Positions 50,562-61,563 of a stretch of 64,000 bases of DNA are shown here, one piece after another; positions within the stretch are counted from its first letter, which is position 1, and every line of letters begins with the position of its first letter. Below the pieces are notes generated by a model, which was given only the letters and a program-made list of their open reading frames with translations, made no database searches and was not told the origin of the DNA. The DNA is taken from assembly GCA_964247055.1 (NCBI GenBank), contig OZ176050.1:6572001-6636000 (forward strand), written 5' to 3'. The position numbers and the translations under genes were made by a program. This stretch comes from Paragordius varius. Lineage: Eukaryota > Nematomorpha.

Positions 50562-53500
50562 TACTAGATTATTAAATTTTTACAAAAACATGCCAAATTT
50601 TAATAAATAAAAAGATTATGGTTCTAAAAATTTAACGATATATATATATATATATATAGAAAAATTCGGTCCAAAAGGCTCGGAATGTTATTTCGGGTAA
50701 GTTTGATTTAATATAAAACATAAATGAATAATATTGGCATTTAGGTATTCTTTTACTTTTATGTTCTTGCAATGTATGGGAATTCCGTTTATTAATTTAA
50801 AAATTACTGTAATAAAGCAGGGTATGTCCAGTTTTATGCAAAACAAAAAATTAAAATCAAAATAAGAATCTTTCCAACATATATTTCTTCCCCTAGTGTT
50901 CAATTATTTGGCATAAACAGTTAATGTTTCAAAAAATGATTATTCAAAATCATTTTTGAACAAAATATTAATTACATATATACCAATGTTTGAATCAGTT
51001 TGCGAGGGCATATGAGAATTATTTACAATTACATTATTATAGGCATTTGTAATGTGTGTTGTAGTTGATTTAGTTTTAGATTTAATTTTTGGGATAATTA
51101 TGTTAACATTTTCATCCTTTAACTTTTCCACCAAACTATTGACTGGATGCATGTGAAGAGATGGGAGAATGTAATAAGATTTTTCACACAATCGATAACG
51201 TTCAATGAAACTCAAATTGAGGGCAGACGCAGCGCTGGTATAGAATGATGATGAGGCATTGGTACAACCCTAGAATCAAAATATATATAGTATGTTTTGG
51301 TAAAAACGGAACGTATTCACACTCTTACACGCACAAATGTTGTTAATATAATAATATATTTAGACAGTATTTTAAACGTTACAAAATGGCGTCAAAATAT
51401 ATTTTTTGACAAAAAGTGAGAAGTAAACTTAGAAAAATAGTCCGTAAAAAAGAGATGTGATTGTATATTCAAATCTGATATTGTAAAAAGAAAACAACTT
51501 TATTGTATTGACAAAGATTATCCATATTAGGCTAAAAAGTGTGCATAATTAAATCAGGTATCTTCTTTAAGCGATTGTATATAAGATTTTACAACCTGTT
51601 TGATTATTTTTGTGACTAATTATGCAAAAAGTTAAATTCTACTTAACAATCATTGATACAAAACCACTAGTTTTTAGTGATTTTGTCATAGCAACTAATC
51701 TGAAACAACTAATAATTATTTAAAATTACATCATGATAGGAAATATCAATAATCATCCTGAAAATTAAAATACACATGAGTTTTTTTCAAAAAAATAACG
51801 CTTTAAAACCAATTTTTTCAAGTTTCTTGCACTTTTTTGTAAATCAGGAGTTATAGATTTCATGTTATATTCGTTTGAAATTGCATGACCAAAAAAAATT
51901 AAAAATAAAATAGAAAAATCTTAAATAAATAAAAAATGAAATAATTTAAAATAATTGAGCCACATATATTTTTCCCTCCCATTGTTTTCTATAATGATAC
52001 CTAATTTTCCACAATAATATAACCAATAGTATAAATCAATTGAATGGTAATAAAATAAATATAGATACTTTAATGTATTTTTGAGAAAAATGGAAATTTC
52101 CCTCTTCGTCAGAACTTTCATCGTTAGAAACAAGGACATGACCATCATAACCTCCAGGTCCATAGTATATATTATCGGCTATTACGCATATATACATATG
52201 GATATAAATATTTTATTATAAAAGTTAGGTATTTTATATAAAATATAAATTTTTACAATTGTTTTCAAGTTGATTGATTCCTTCTTGATTCGGATGATTG
52301 GGTAGTTCACTATAACAAAAATTATTATGTAAATTAAATAGTTTAGATATATCTGAACAATCATAAAAATAGAATAATTGAGGGATTCGATTCGCATCTA
52401 TAAATTTAACAATATTTTGACCTCAAGAGATATGAATAATGTTGATTATATTGATAATGGCTTTTAGGCCCAATATTTATTTTATTGAATTATAAATACC
52501 TTTCATATTCATCTTCACTAAAACTGGTACTTAACATGTCACAATTATCATCATTTCCACTCGTGGTTTGAATACTCTATGTTTTAAATAAAAAAATTAC
52601 TTTAAATATAGCAAAACATTAATAAATAAAATATTCCATAATATAATCAGCCTAACAATAATATTAGCTGTAAAAAATCAATTATTAAAATTCCCAAATC
52701 TTTGTACATTATAGAGTGTTTTTTGGCTTACTGCGCATATATATTTAGCGATAAATTTATATTTTTATTTTATTACGTTAGAGATTTAGAGTTAAAGGCA
52801 TAAAAAAGAAAAGATGGCCTAAAAAATAATTATTTATGATTAATTAATTACACTCTATATTTGTATCTAAATATAAATATTAAAGTTAGAACTTGGGCTC
52901 CCTATAAAAATTATGATAACAGCGTTTTTGGGATTTTATTTAAAAGTGAAAATTTATTGACGTTTGAAATTAAATTCTTCAGATATATATAAGTCTATTA
53001 AAAGTTTGTGTTTCATGTGCCGTGGCATAAATTCGGTATTAATCTTTAAAAAAATATAATTAATATTAAAATTTATGCATATTAATATATTTTGAATAGG
53101 CTGCAACGGAGAATTCAAATCAGTAAGTAAACTTAAAAAAGTGCATTTAAAAGTTTCAGATAATTATAACGTGGTTGTATTCAGAATTATAGAAAAGGTA
53201 TAACCTATGAATTTAAAAAAAATATTGAAAATAGTCCGATATTTCTAAATACACACAAATCAGACCTTTTAAATTATCCTATATAAAAATTTCCTAGATA
53301 ATAACGATAGCTATTTGGGATATTTCAATTTCCCCTTATTTTAAGGAACATATGCATATTAAGTAAAAATACTAATATTAATTTCTGTAAGCTTTAGTTA
53401 TCCTATAATTATAAATAAAATTTTAAATAGGATCATCACTAAACTTTTTGAGAATAATACCTGAGACACGGATATGTGTTGAGGATCATGATAATAGGAA

Positions 53501-55707
53501 GATATGTTAGCTGCATTGTAAGATGAGTAAGATGATTTGTAATATGGAACGTTTGTTTGGGTACTTGTGCTATATTAGTTAAAAATAAGACTGTCAAATA
53601 TTTTGATTGATAAAAAATAACAACATAATAATTCAAATAGCTGATTGAATTTTTTTTCTTAAAAGGAACAATTTAAAAAAGTTATTTTACTTTGATTTTA
53701 TTTTAGTAACTTCGGCTGGTTTTACACTGGTTATCTTTGGACCATTTTTCGAAGGAGATTTTTCTTTAGATTCATTATTAGCTATTTTCGATTTTGCCGG
53801 TGAATCTGTTGCAAGTTTTTCAGATTCAGCTGGTTTAATTTTCTCCCCATTGCCGCTCTCTGTATTCACAATGGCATTGGTATCAGTGGATATTATATCA
53901 TTTACATAGGCCGTATTGGTGTTATTGGCATTGAAAATGTTGACTTTGTTTGAATACTGTGAAGCATTAACACACCTTGGGATTTGTACTAGATAAGGTG
54001 CTCTCGAGTTAACATACGGTAACCATGCTTTGAGAGCCATTATAAGCGCATTCCTGGCATCATAATCTGTGTGTAAAGTGAGTTGTTCATTTCTCACCAC
54101 ATTGATTGTATCGGGACTAATATGTGAAAAAATATGAAATGTACACTAAACATTTTCATATCATCCGAACTTTTTGGATGAATGATCTTTTTTGTTATAG
54201 ATTTCAGGATATGTTTGAAGATATATAAAAAAATATAACACAGCATATTTTTAGGATAAGACATCTTACTGAATTTCAGTATTTATCATACACTTGAAAT
54301 AATAAGATAACAAAAATATCAATCATTCAGTTGATGTGAAGAGTTTTACCGAAATATATTATATCACAATGTAAATGTAATTTACCTTTTCTTCGCTTGA
54401 CTCCATTGGGCCAATGTATGGAGTGCCACAAAATTGGCCTCAAATTCGCAGTTGGGATTCGATAAAACACCATCCAAAGGCCCTCCACGTCCCTCAAAAA
54501 ATGATTTGTTGGTTTTTTCTTGTTCATCCGTAGGCGATGTTACCACACAAGTATTAATAATGTCCGGTTCCCGACCAGTAAATGGTCCCAGAAATATACG
54601 TTTTGGATCATAATCATTGGCATGTATGTTATCCCAAAGTATGAGTGGATGTCCTTGGTTAAAAACACCCTTGAGCTCATCTAAACCGGAACGGGTAACG
54701 CGCTTTGAAACGACACGAGGCCCTGTCCACATAACAGCAATGGCCGGATCCAAAATTCGAGATAGCGTCCGCAAATATTCGGAACCTTTGACGTTTGGTA
54801 CAGCGCGACACACACAGTATTCTACGATGGAAAATTTTTATTAACACTGGTGGAAAATAAAATGTTAATAAAGTTTCAAGTAAATCATAAATGAAGGGAC
54901 CTATAATAAAATAAAGAAAGACTTATACGGTCAAGAAATTATCAAATTTTTATTATATTAAGCCTTTCACGGTATTAAAGACGGAGGGTTGCCGCTAATG
55001 AGAAGGGTTAGGGTTAGCAAAAATATAAATTTTTACATAAACTATAATATAGATGTGTTAATAAAACGATTTAGCTATAAATGGTCAATGAATGTCATTA
55101 ATATACCTGTTGGACAAAACATAAACTTTGGTTTTCCCATATGAGAATAAATTTCATTAGTAATCATTGCTTGAGCTTGAGCAAACGATTTAAATTTTGC
55201 CTTATCAGCATCACATAATTCGGCATCGATATCATCAAATAGAAGCGCAAACGCTGTGCACCCAAAACCCGCTACCTAAATTTTCAAAAAGTAAGTTAGG
55301 ATAAACATACTTGATCCATTTTTTTCTGAATTGCATCTATATCTCTCTGTTTAGAGAACGTTATATTTAATCCAGGAGACAGTGCATAATAAAAATCAAT
55401 ATCATTTTCTTTGGCCATTTTGATCAACTTAGCAAGGCATTCTGGAGATTAAAAACCAATACCTCCTTCAGTTTCAGAATATAATTCACGCCAATATGTC
55501 CGATGTTTGGTATCGTCCTTAGGAGCATACATATAAGTGTTAAGTTGCAAACTTTTCATTCTAAAAATTATTAAATATATACAACCGTTTAAATAATTCT
55601 TTACGCTGGCCCACAGTCCATGGTCTTCCATAAAAACCTTATATAAATAAAATGCAAAAACCCTCAACGATCCCACACAAAAATGTTTTTTGTTGTGACG
55701 AATCCAT
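32604..55707 (-). CDS. OGA: Protein O-GlcNAcase (GH84 glycosidase plus acetyltransferase-like domain), about 35 exons
   Basis: The family removes O-linked GlcNAc from nuclear and cytosolic proteins, reversing O-GlcNAc transferase. The start is ATG at 55705-55707 ([16 protein letters not shown]), immediately before the conserved GFYGRPW block, with an in-frame stop upstream. Domain order: GH84 catalytic domain (exons 1-6), long disordered linker (exons 7-20), stalk helices (exons 21-23), an inserted disordered region (exons 24-28), last stalk helix and C-terminal acetyltransferase-like domain (exons 29-35). Summed exons give about 6.1 kb, roughly 2,050 codons against about 916 in human. Thirty-four exons join in frame. 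In the last exon one extra A in a short A-run near 32700 shifts the frame just before the conserved end. Introns 1-4 are 24, 22, 21 and 35 nt, and the longest is 6.4 kb. No promoter motif could be fixed upstream. Confidence 0.92.
33199..33222. repeat. (TA)n microsatellite
   Basis: TA repeat immediately downstream of the donor of OGA exon 34. Confidence 0.85.
36103..36210 (+). mobile_element. LINE 5' UTR fragment in an OGA intron
   Basis: GTGCCACCTCCCTGCGGTG and, further on, CGGCAAAGGC and ACCATGAAGTATAA match the sequence just upstream of the LINE coding region at 39531-39670. Only this 5' piece is present, which is unusual for a family that normally loses its 5' end. Confidence 0.6.
36347..38388 (-). 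CDS. OGA: OGA exons 24-28: disordered insertion inside the stalk
   Basis: Exons 38297-38388, 37383-38043, 37200-37242, 36932-37086 and 36347-36515, about 370 codons. They are low-complexity Ser/Thr/Asn/Asp-rich (for example [20 protein letters not shown] and [13 protein letters not shown]) with a proline-rich stretch, [16 protein letters not shown]. In human OGA the stalk runs on almost directly from the exon-23 to the exon-29 equivalent, so this is an insertion within a folded region. The intron before it is 6.4 kb and holds a LINE. Frame and splice phases fit on both sides. Confidence 0.75.
39240..39425 (-). repeat. 21-bp minisatellite, minus orientation
   Basis: About eight units of CTTCAAGTTGGTCCTTGAACA with point changes. 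Read on the minus strand the unit translates as a heptad (FKDQLEV), keeping an open frame. It lies in the 6.4-kb intron of OGA. An inverted copy lies at 44100-44270. Confidence 0.85.
39930..40948 (+). mobile_element. G-rich repeat family inserted into the LINE
   Basis: Starts near ACTAGCGTAAATCTCGTGC, then GCAGCCCGAGGAACTTCGG and a 22-base G run. It has two internal units (about 40130-40420 and 40550-40930) with the same blocks as at 14.5-16.2 kb. Flanked by ATATAGAT at 39922-39929 and 40949-40956. The LINE reads IDV on from the right copy, so this is an insertion with a possible 8-bp duplication. Other copies also end in similar AT sequence, so the duplication is not certain. Confidence 0.72.
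39982..40003 (+). repeat. Poly-G run (22 nt)
   Basis: Twenty-two consecutive G within the G-rich repeat. The related copy at 14514 has seven. The length may be inaccurate because of sequencing. Confidence 0.85.
44100..44270 (+). repeat. 21-bp minisatellite, plus orientation
   Basis: About seven units of AAGTGTTCAAGGACCAACTTG translating as the heptad FKDQLEV. It is the inverted counterpart of 39240-39425, and each copy is followed on its outer side by GACACTCTTGAAGTGCAAAT. The LINE lies between the two. Confidence 0.85.
44806..46453 (-). CDS. OGA: OGA exons 21-23: stalk domain
   Basis: Exons 45954-46453, 45385-45620 and 44806-44947. Exon 21 carries [20 protein letters not shown] then [18 protein letters not shown], matching the first stalk helices of human OGA, which dimerise and close over the active site. 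Exon 22 has [19 protein letters not shown] and [12 protein letters not shown]. Exon 23 has [17 protein letters not shown]. The donor of exon 21 could instead be at 45987; both choices keep the frame. Confidence 0.86.
46734..54116 (-). CDS. OGA: OGA exons 7-20: expanded disordered linker
   Basis: Exons 53691-54116, 53461-53569, 52500-52576, 52257-52309, 52069-52178, 50984-51269, 50437-50524, 50126-50370, 49822-49974, 49288-49472, 48963-49213, 48386-48498, 47068-47133 and 46734-46896. Exon 7 begins with the last recognisable helix after GH84 ([18 protein letters not shown]). The rest is rich in Asn, Ser, Thr, Asp and Glu with little conservation. Phases agree across all joins. The corresponding human linker is about 150 residues; here it is over 700. 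Such linkers carry regulatory sites in other animals, but none can be named here. Confidence 0.8.
47760..48125 (+). mobile_element. LINE 3' end fragment
   Basis: C-terminal ORF2 wording ([17 protein letters not shown], then [11 protein letters not shown]) is followed by 3' UTR and a (TATC)n tail at 48108-48122. It is 5'-truncated as usual for LINEs, and sits in the intron between OGA exons 18 and 19. Confidence 0.78.
50529..50658. repeat. (TA)n microsatellite pair
   Basis: Two TA tracts (about 50529-50557 and 50638-50658) just upstream of the acceptor of OGA exon 13 on the minus strand. Confidence 0.8.
54386..55707 (-). CDS. OGA: OGA exons 1-6: GH84 catalytic domain
   Basis: Exons 55662-55707, 55583-55637, 55463-55560, 55311-55441, 55107-55275 and 54386-54821. 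Conserved blocks: [20 protein letters not shown] (substrate-binding loop), [11 protein letters not shown] (with the lysine contacting the sugar), [26 protein letters not shown] with the catalytic Asp pair, [26 protein letters not shown] with the Trp, Asp and Tyr of the active site, and [13 protein letters not shown] with the conserved Asn. All catalytic residues known for the human enzyme are present, so hydrolase activity is expected. Confidence 0.95.
55276..55661 (-). other. Four very short introns in OGA (24, 22, 21 and 35 nt)
   Basis: Introns 55638-55661 (24 nt), 55561-55582 (22 nt), 55442-55462 (21 nt) and 55276-55310 (35 nt). The first three begin GTTTTT, GTATAT and GTATTG. All end AG. 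The fourth contains CTAAC, a good branch-point match. Removing them restores GIVEG|FYGRPW, LFKRL|MKSLQL, SETEG|ECLAKL and KKMDQ|VAGFGC, each matching the GH84 family without gap. Confidence 0.92.
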
Positions 55708-56393
55708 TTCTCATGGATCAGATGTTTGAATTTTAAAGTATTACGAATGATATAATAACATATGATATCTTATTCAAACTGGTTAGTATAGGGCTATTAT
55801 AGATAGATAAAGGGCTCTATATTTAATGCACCTGTTTTAATTTTATGTTATAAATTTCTGACCTTTACATGGGAATAACACTTAATGTAGATCCAGGTTT
55901 TATATTTTAAAGCGATTTTGAATTCCGTTCGGACTAAATATAAAAAATGAAATCTTTTGACATTTAAGCGCATTATCAAAATAAAATCAACTCTTATTTT
56001 CCGCATATTTCATGGTTAATAATATTTTTTTAAGGAATTAATTGCTTTTTGACAGTGAAATGAGCTCGATGCTAGCAAAGTAATTTTTAATTTAATACAA
56101 TACAGGTTCACAACAAAATATCTGGAAATATATATATTCTGATCGGAAAATGTATCAGGATGATTATAGTGCTTTTGGTTTCAGTTCATACATTAAGTTA
56201 TTTGCACTTTTCTGGCATTGATATCAAAAATGACAAAATTTACGCACTCTTTTTAAATAATATTTGTTTTATGAAATAAATGCTTCTTTCTAAATAATTG
56301 AAATATATCATAACCTACATATAAAAACCGGAAAGTTTATACAAAATTTTAATTTTTAGATGGGTGCTCCGAGATTCCCAAATTTTTTCCCTC
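55708..56393. other. Upstream region of OGA
   Basis: About 690 bp between the OGA start codon and the next repeat. It should contain the 5' UTR and promoter, but nothing distinct can be named. An in-frame TGA precedes the start ATG, supporting the chosen start. Confidence 0.45.
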
Positions 56394-56904
56394 TTAACAC
56401 TTGGATACAACATTTTCATTTCAGTCCTTCGATTAAGATTGGGGTCGTTGGGTACACCAGGCTTCTTTAAAATTAAATATTTCAAAAATATACAATAAAT
56501 TCAAACCATGGCAATTTTATATAACATCTATGAACAGAGATAAAAAAAAAATTATTCAAAAATACTTGATATTACTTTTTCAGAGGTAAAACTCAAAGGT
56601 AAAAATTTAGCCAACATGACATCATAAGATAAATATAAAAATTATGCAAAATATACCACTTTTCTGTTTATAAATGTTGAATGTGTTTTAATAACGATAT
56701 TATGCAAAAATGAATGTAAAATAAAAATGGAGTTAAAAAAGTTTGATACGGAGCTTTTTTTCTAAACTAAATAATATTTAGATATTTTGGCTTATTTTTA
56801 TAATTTTTTTAAGTGTATAATTATAAAAAAATTGGAACCTTTTCTTTTAGAATTTTTTAAAAACATCAAATTAAATATTGTCTGGGTTTATTCGAAGTGT
56901 TCAA
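56394..56904 (+). mobile_element. TTAA-flanked MITE, copy E
   Basis: Starts TTAACACTTGGATACAACA. The right end has decayed to TTCGAAGTGTTCAA. It is a shortened and diverged member of the family, ending 12 bp left of the target duplication of the hAT element. Confidence 0.72.
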
Positions 56905-57082
56905 CGCAAAAATGCCTATATTGCTAAGGTGACCAGACGTCCCGCTTTTTCACACTTTGTCCCGCGTCCCGCTACGTTTTTAAAATGTCCCGCTTTTTCA
57001 CGATTATATAAAAAAAATTTTTAATACAAATAATTTTTTTTCATCCGTTTATCATTAAATATTTTTAAAATCTATATCAATT

Positions 57083-57669
57083 TTAACACTTGGATACAGC
57101 ACATTCATTTTAGTCATTCGATTCAAATTGGGGTAGTTGGATACCCCAGGCCTGTTTAAAAATAAATTCTTTAAAAAATATGGAAGCAATCGAAACCATG
57201 GCAAAATTTTGCACTTATATAACATTATTAAACCGAAATATATAAAAAATTTATTCAAAAATACTTTATATTAATTTTTTTAAGCTAAAACCGAAAGGTA
57301 AAATATGGTTAACGTGACATATGTTCGATGGTAAAATTGAAAAATAATACAAAATAAACCTCTTTTTCTATTTCTATCAATGTTAGATATTGTTTAAATA
57401 AAAAATTAACTATAATTTTACTCTTAAAATTAAATGAAAACGATATTTTGCAAAAATTTTGTAAAATAAAAATGGCGTCCAAGTAGTTTGACATGGAACT
57501 TTTTTTCAAAACAAAATTTTATTTAGATATTTTGGCATATTTATATAATTTTTATTAAGATAGAAGCATAAATTTAAATTGGGACCGTTTCCTTCAGTAG
57601 TTTTTTAAAAATCCTAACTTAAGTTTAGTCTGGGGTATTTGGATACCCCAATTTGAATCGAAGTGTTAA
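57083..57669 (+). mobile_element. TTAA-flanked MITE, copy F, inside the hAT element
   Basis: 587 bp including TTAA at both ends. Starts TTAACACTTGGATACAGC and ends AATTTGAATCGAAGTGTTAA. It is the best preserved member of the family and the reference for copies A-E. Confidence 0.87.
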
Positions 57670-58013
57670 ATTAAAATAAATATTTTTAATTTAAAAATAT
57701 TTATTTTTTTCGAATTTTTATCGTATGATTCCTACTACTACTGTCATCATTATCAAAAAGTCATGTTAATATACCACAAATGGTAGCTTAAAAGACAAAT
57801 TGATACCACAAATCGGTACCTTACACTTTTATTCCAGAAAATTAAGGTAATATATATTAGTTTTATTACTTGCCAAAATTATTAAAAAGCCAAATTAATA
57901 CCACAAATCGGTAGCTTAAAAGACAAATTTATACCACAAATTGATACCTTACACGTTTATTCCAGAAAATTAAGGTAATATAATATTTATTATACTAATA
58001 GTAGTTTATAAAT

Positions 58014-59855
58014 ATGAGCACAAAAAGAGGTTGTAAATTCAACTATGAATTAATGAAAGATTTTCCTTTTATTAAAAAAACGAAGAATGAATCATTTTTT
58101 AAATGTCTTATATGCGAGCGGGAATTCACCCTAGCACATGGCAGCAAGCATGTATTACAAAGCATATGGAAACACAGAAACATAAAAAATGTTTAGATAC
58201 GGCATCATCTTACAAAATGAGCGATTTTTTCTAAAAACCGCTTTTGGAAAGGAAGAAAAGAATTTGGCACTAGCTGAGGGCGTGTTATCTTTTCACGCCG
58301 TTAATTACAATCATTCTTTTAGATCTATGGACTGTACCTAACAGGTTATTCGCAGGCTATTCCATGAAAAATTTACATGTGCCCGTACAAAGGCTTAAGC
58401 CATTGTGTGCAATGTCCTTTCGCCACATGCATTTTCTGAAATACAAAAAGATTTGCTGAAAATTAATTTCTTATCACTATACTCTGATGCATCAAATTAC
58501 CATAAAACAAAATTATTTCTCACTTTAAGATATTTTGATTCAGAAACCGGAGTAAAAATTAAAATTTTAGATTTAATTTCTCTACCCGGTGAAAATTCCC
58601 AAATAATATTTACTTCAATAATACATATTCTAGAAAAAAATAATTTAAAACACAAAATTATCGCATATTGCGCTGACAACACCAATATAACTTTGGTGGA
58701 AAAGCAAGGAGGGGAACAAAAATATTTTTCATAAATTTACAGATAATCTTAATCAAAACATTATTGGCGTTGGGTGTGCAGCGCATATAATACACAACGC
58801 TATTCAAACAGCTGCTGATTTGTTACGCCTAGATGTGAAAAATGTAGTTGTTAAAATATATTCCTATTTTTATATATACACGGTACGTGTTGAAACGCTT
58901 AAAGAATTCTGTGAAAATGCAGAAGTTCAATATCAAAAAATGCTTGGATATTGTAAAACTCGTTGGTTACCTTTTTTGCCAGCTATCGAAAGAATTTTAA
59001 AAATTTATGATCCTTTAAAATCTTTTTTTATCACAGGACAAATGTCCTACAACTTAAAAAAGTTTTTTGAAAGTGATTCTTCAAAACAATGGTTAGAATT
59101 TTACATAATCAAGCTTCGCTCTTTCAAAATGTTATTAAATTTATAGAAGGTGACAAAATTTCGGCAATCGAAGTAGCCAATGAAGTTAGTAACCTAAAAT
59201 TCCAGTGTCAAAAACGGTTAGAAAATAATTTTATACCATTAACCATAGGTAATATAATAAATAATTTAAAACAAGGCTTAATATATCGCCAAGATATCCT
59301 GTACCATATAAAAATGTTTTATACCTGTAAAGATTATTTGGAAAACTAGACGACGCAATTCAATGAAATTGATCATTTTCATTGGATAACATTAAAATCA
59401 GAATCTAATTGGTGCGATGTTCAAAATTCATTTAATTATATCTGCTCCCAAAAAATCTCAAAAAGTAATCTTTCAGAAAATGATCTTTTTTCTGAAGTAT
59501 CATCAGTTAAAAGATATATTAATAATGAAAAACTTAAATTATGGACAAAAAAATATACAGTAGAAAAGAAATGGTTGGAAAAATTTCATTATTTTGAAGC
59601 CAACTATATTAGATACAAAAAATTGTGAAATTCGCACTATCTTTACCTGGAACCAACGCTGCTACTGAGCGCGTTTTTTCCACAGTAAATCAGGTGTGGA
59701 CATCGGAAAAATCAAATTTAATTGAAACTTTAAAGGCCGTTTTATCTGTCAAATATAATTTGACAAATTCTTGTGAAGACTTTTACAATATTTTAAAAAA
59801 TGAGGACAATTTGCTAAAACGCATTCACTCAAACAAAAAATATAACAATGAATAA
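58014..59855 (+). pseudogene. hAT transposase, broken
   Basis: N-terminal BED-type zinc finger (FKCLICEREF, then a histidine pair near WKHRNIKN) preceded by KDFPFIKKTKNESF. The middle region (LSLYSDASNYHKTKLFLT, LDLISLPGENS) and YCKTRWLPFLPAIERI match the catalytic core region. The C-terminal dimerisation domain contains LSLPGTNAATERVFSTVNQ. Reading is split over at least five pieces by stops and shifts (58014-58196, 58405-58734, 58820-59146, 59089-59349, 59625-59855), so no active enzyme is made. Confidence 0.88.
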
Positions 59856-59933
59856 AATATTTTCTTATATTTATAAAGTTTTTATGTTTAAAAATAAACA
59901 AAATTACTTAAAATATTGTTAAAGTCTTCATAA

Positions 59934-60640
59934 TTTGTCAAATTATATTTGAACACATAAAATGGCTTTTATTCAACATTTAAATTTGATTCCGTATCCT
60001 TACTTAATTTACTGTGGAAACACACGTTCAATAGCAGTGGTTCAGGTGAAGATAATGCAAATTCTACAATTAAAATATTTTGTATGGAACATAATTTGTT
60101 TAAAAATGATTATTTTAATCATTTCTATCCTACGTATTTTTTTCTGTTGTCCATAATTTAAGTTTTCATTCAATATATTTATTTAATAATGAGACTTCAT
60201 AAAAAGTGTCATTGTGCACCGTCATTGAGCCTTGTTTTTTTGGATGCTTTATAATATTGCGATTAGGTAATGGTATAAAATTATTTTCTAACCTTTTTTG
60301 ACTTGGAATTTGGACCTTTGACCTGTGATAAAAATAGGATTCTAGGAGATCACATTTTTACAAATATTTCAATAGCTGGCAAAAGAGCTAACCAACAGTT
60401 CTACAATATCCAACCATTTTAACATCTATATTTTCGACATCCAGGGGTAAAAATCAGTAGCTGTTTGAATAGCGTTGATCTGCCAATAATGTTTTGATTA
60501 AGATTATTCGCGAAATTGTTAAAAATATTTTTTGTGCCGCTTCTTGCATCACCCAGCGCACTTTGTGATGATTTCGTATTATTTTTTTTCCAGAATATTA
60601 CAATCACTTTCTAATGTATTTGTGTTAAAAATAAATAAAT
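59934..60640 (-). pseudogene. Second hAT transposase fragment, tail-to-tail
   Basis: On the minus strand NIIGRSTLFKQ and FNNFANNLNQ match the plus-strand gene's NLNQNIIGVG region. The part at 59934-60100 matches the 3' end of the decayed hAT at 10548-10745 (both have TTATATTTGAACACATAAAA-like sequence). Internal deletions; non-functional. Confidence 0.7.
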
Positions 60641-60747
60641 ATTACAATAAATTTTTTGAATAAAAACTTTTGGTTGTACCCCCCAATAAATTCCCCCCTT
60701 CTATTCCCGCTTTTTCCTTCAAAAAATCTGGTCACCTTATATATTGC

Positions 60748-61519
60748 GCGCTAAAAAATTTAAATATGTGCTAATAATATCAACTTACAAAATAAATGCA
60801 TACTTTAGCACAATTTCGCTGAAGCGTACTTCATATTTTTAGGCGTGGGTATATGAAAGCTTTTAAATATAACTTTTTCTATATGATTCAAAGATGCTGA
60901 AAATTTCGAAAAGTTTTGACTAAAATACATCTTGTAAATGGTGTTAAATATAATTATGTTTCATACAAAATTACACTGAAACTTGGAAGCAAAGGAATCT
61001 TTATAATGAAGGAGATAGAAATGTTGAGCATCATCGAATTCAAAAAAAATAATATCTTAAGGCGTTTTTACTTTTACATCTTGCGTCAAAGTAGTAAGAA
61101 ATACTACGCTTCAATAAAAATTTTCCAACAATCAAATTTTGAAAAAGATATAAGCATTTTTTAAAATATTTTTTTATATCAAAATGTAGCATATATTAAA
61201 AAATTTCATCGATTAATCTCACGAATTTTGCGTCTATCATAAGATAATTAACCCATTTTAGAAGAGCGAAAAAATTCGGGTTTTTCGAAGCTACATCTAA
61301 AAATTAAAATTTTTAAAAATATTTTTTTATGTATGTAGTTTATAATATATTTTTGATTTTTTTGGAATGCATTTAGCTCCCCAAAAAAATTTGCTTCGAA
61401 AAATATGCGCACATTTTGCCATTTTTTGATATTAAGCAAGTTACTAGAAAAGTGATGAGAATATAATATAACTCGTAAGAACCAAAGGCGCCATGATAAT
61501 TCTGAATTTTCCTATCAGA

Positions 61520-61563
<44 letters not shown>

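Larger units (their letters stand above)
56925..60739 (+). mobile_element. hAT transposon with perfect 8-bp target duplication
   Basis: Terminal inverted repeat TAAGGTGACCAGA on the left; the right end, read inward, is TAAGGTGACCAGATTT. TATATTGC is duplicated exactly at 56917-56924 and 60740-60747. The 3,815-bp interior holds MITE copy F near the left end, a plus-strand transposase gene (58014-59855) and a minus-strand piece of a second, related transposase (about 59934-60640). Perfect flanks suggest a fairly recent insertion of an already damaged element. Confidence 0.9.

Noticed and set aside
54617-54844. Plus-strand open frame of 75 codons
   Set aside because: Antisense of the strongly conserved OGA exon 6.
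60916-61164. 82-codon open frame
   Set aside because: Lys/Ile/Phe-rich composition expected from AT-rich DNA, with no splice or domain support.
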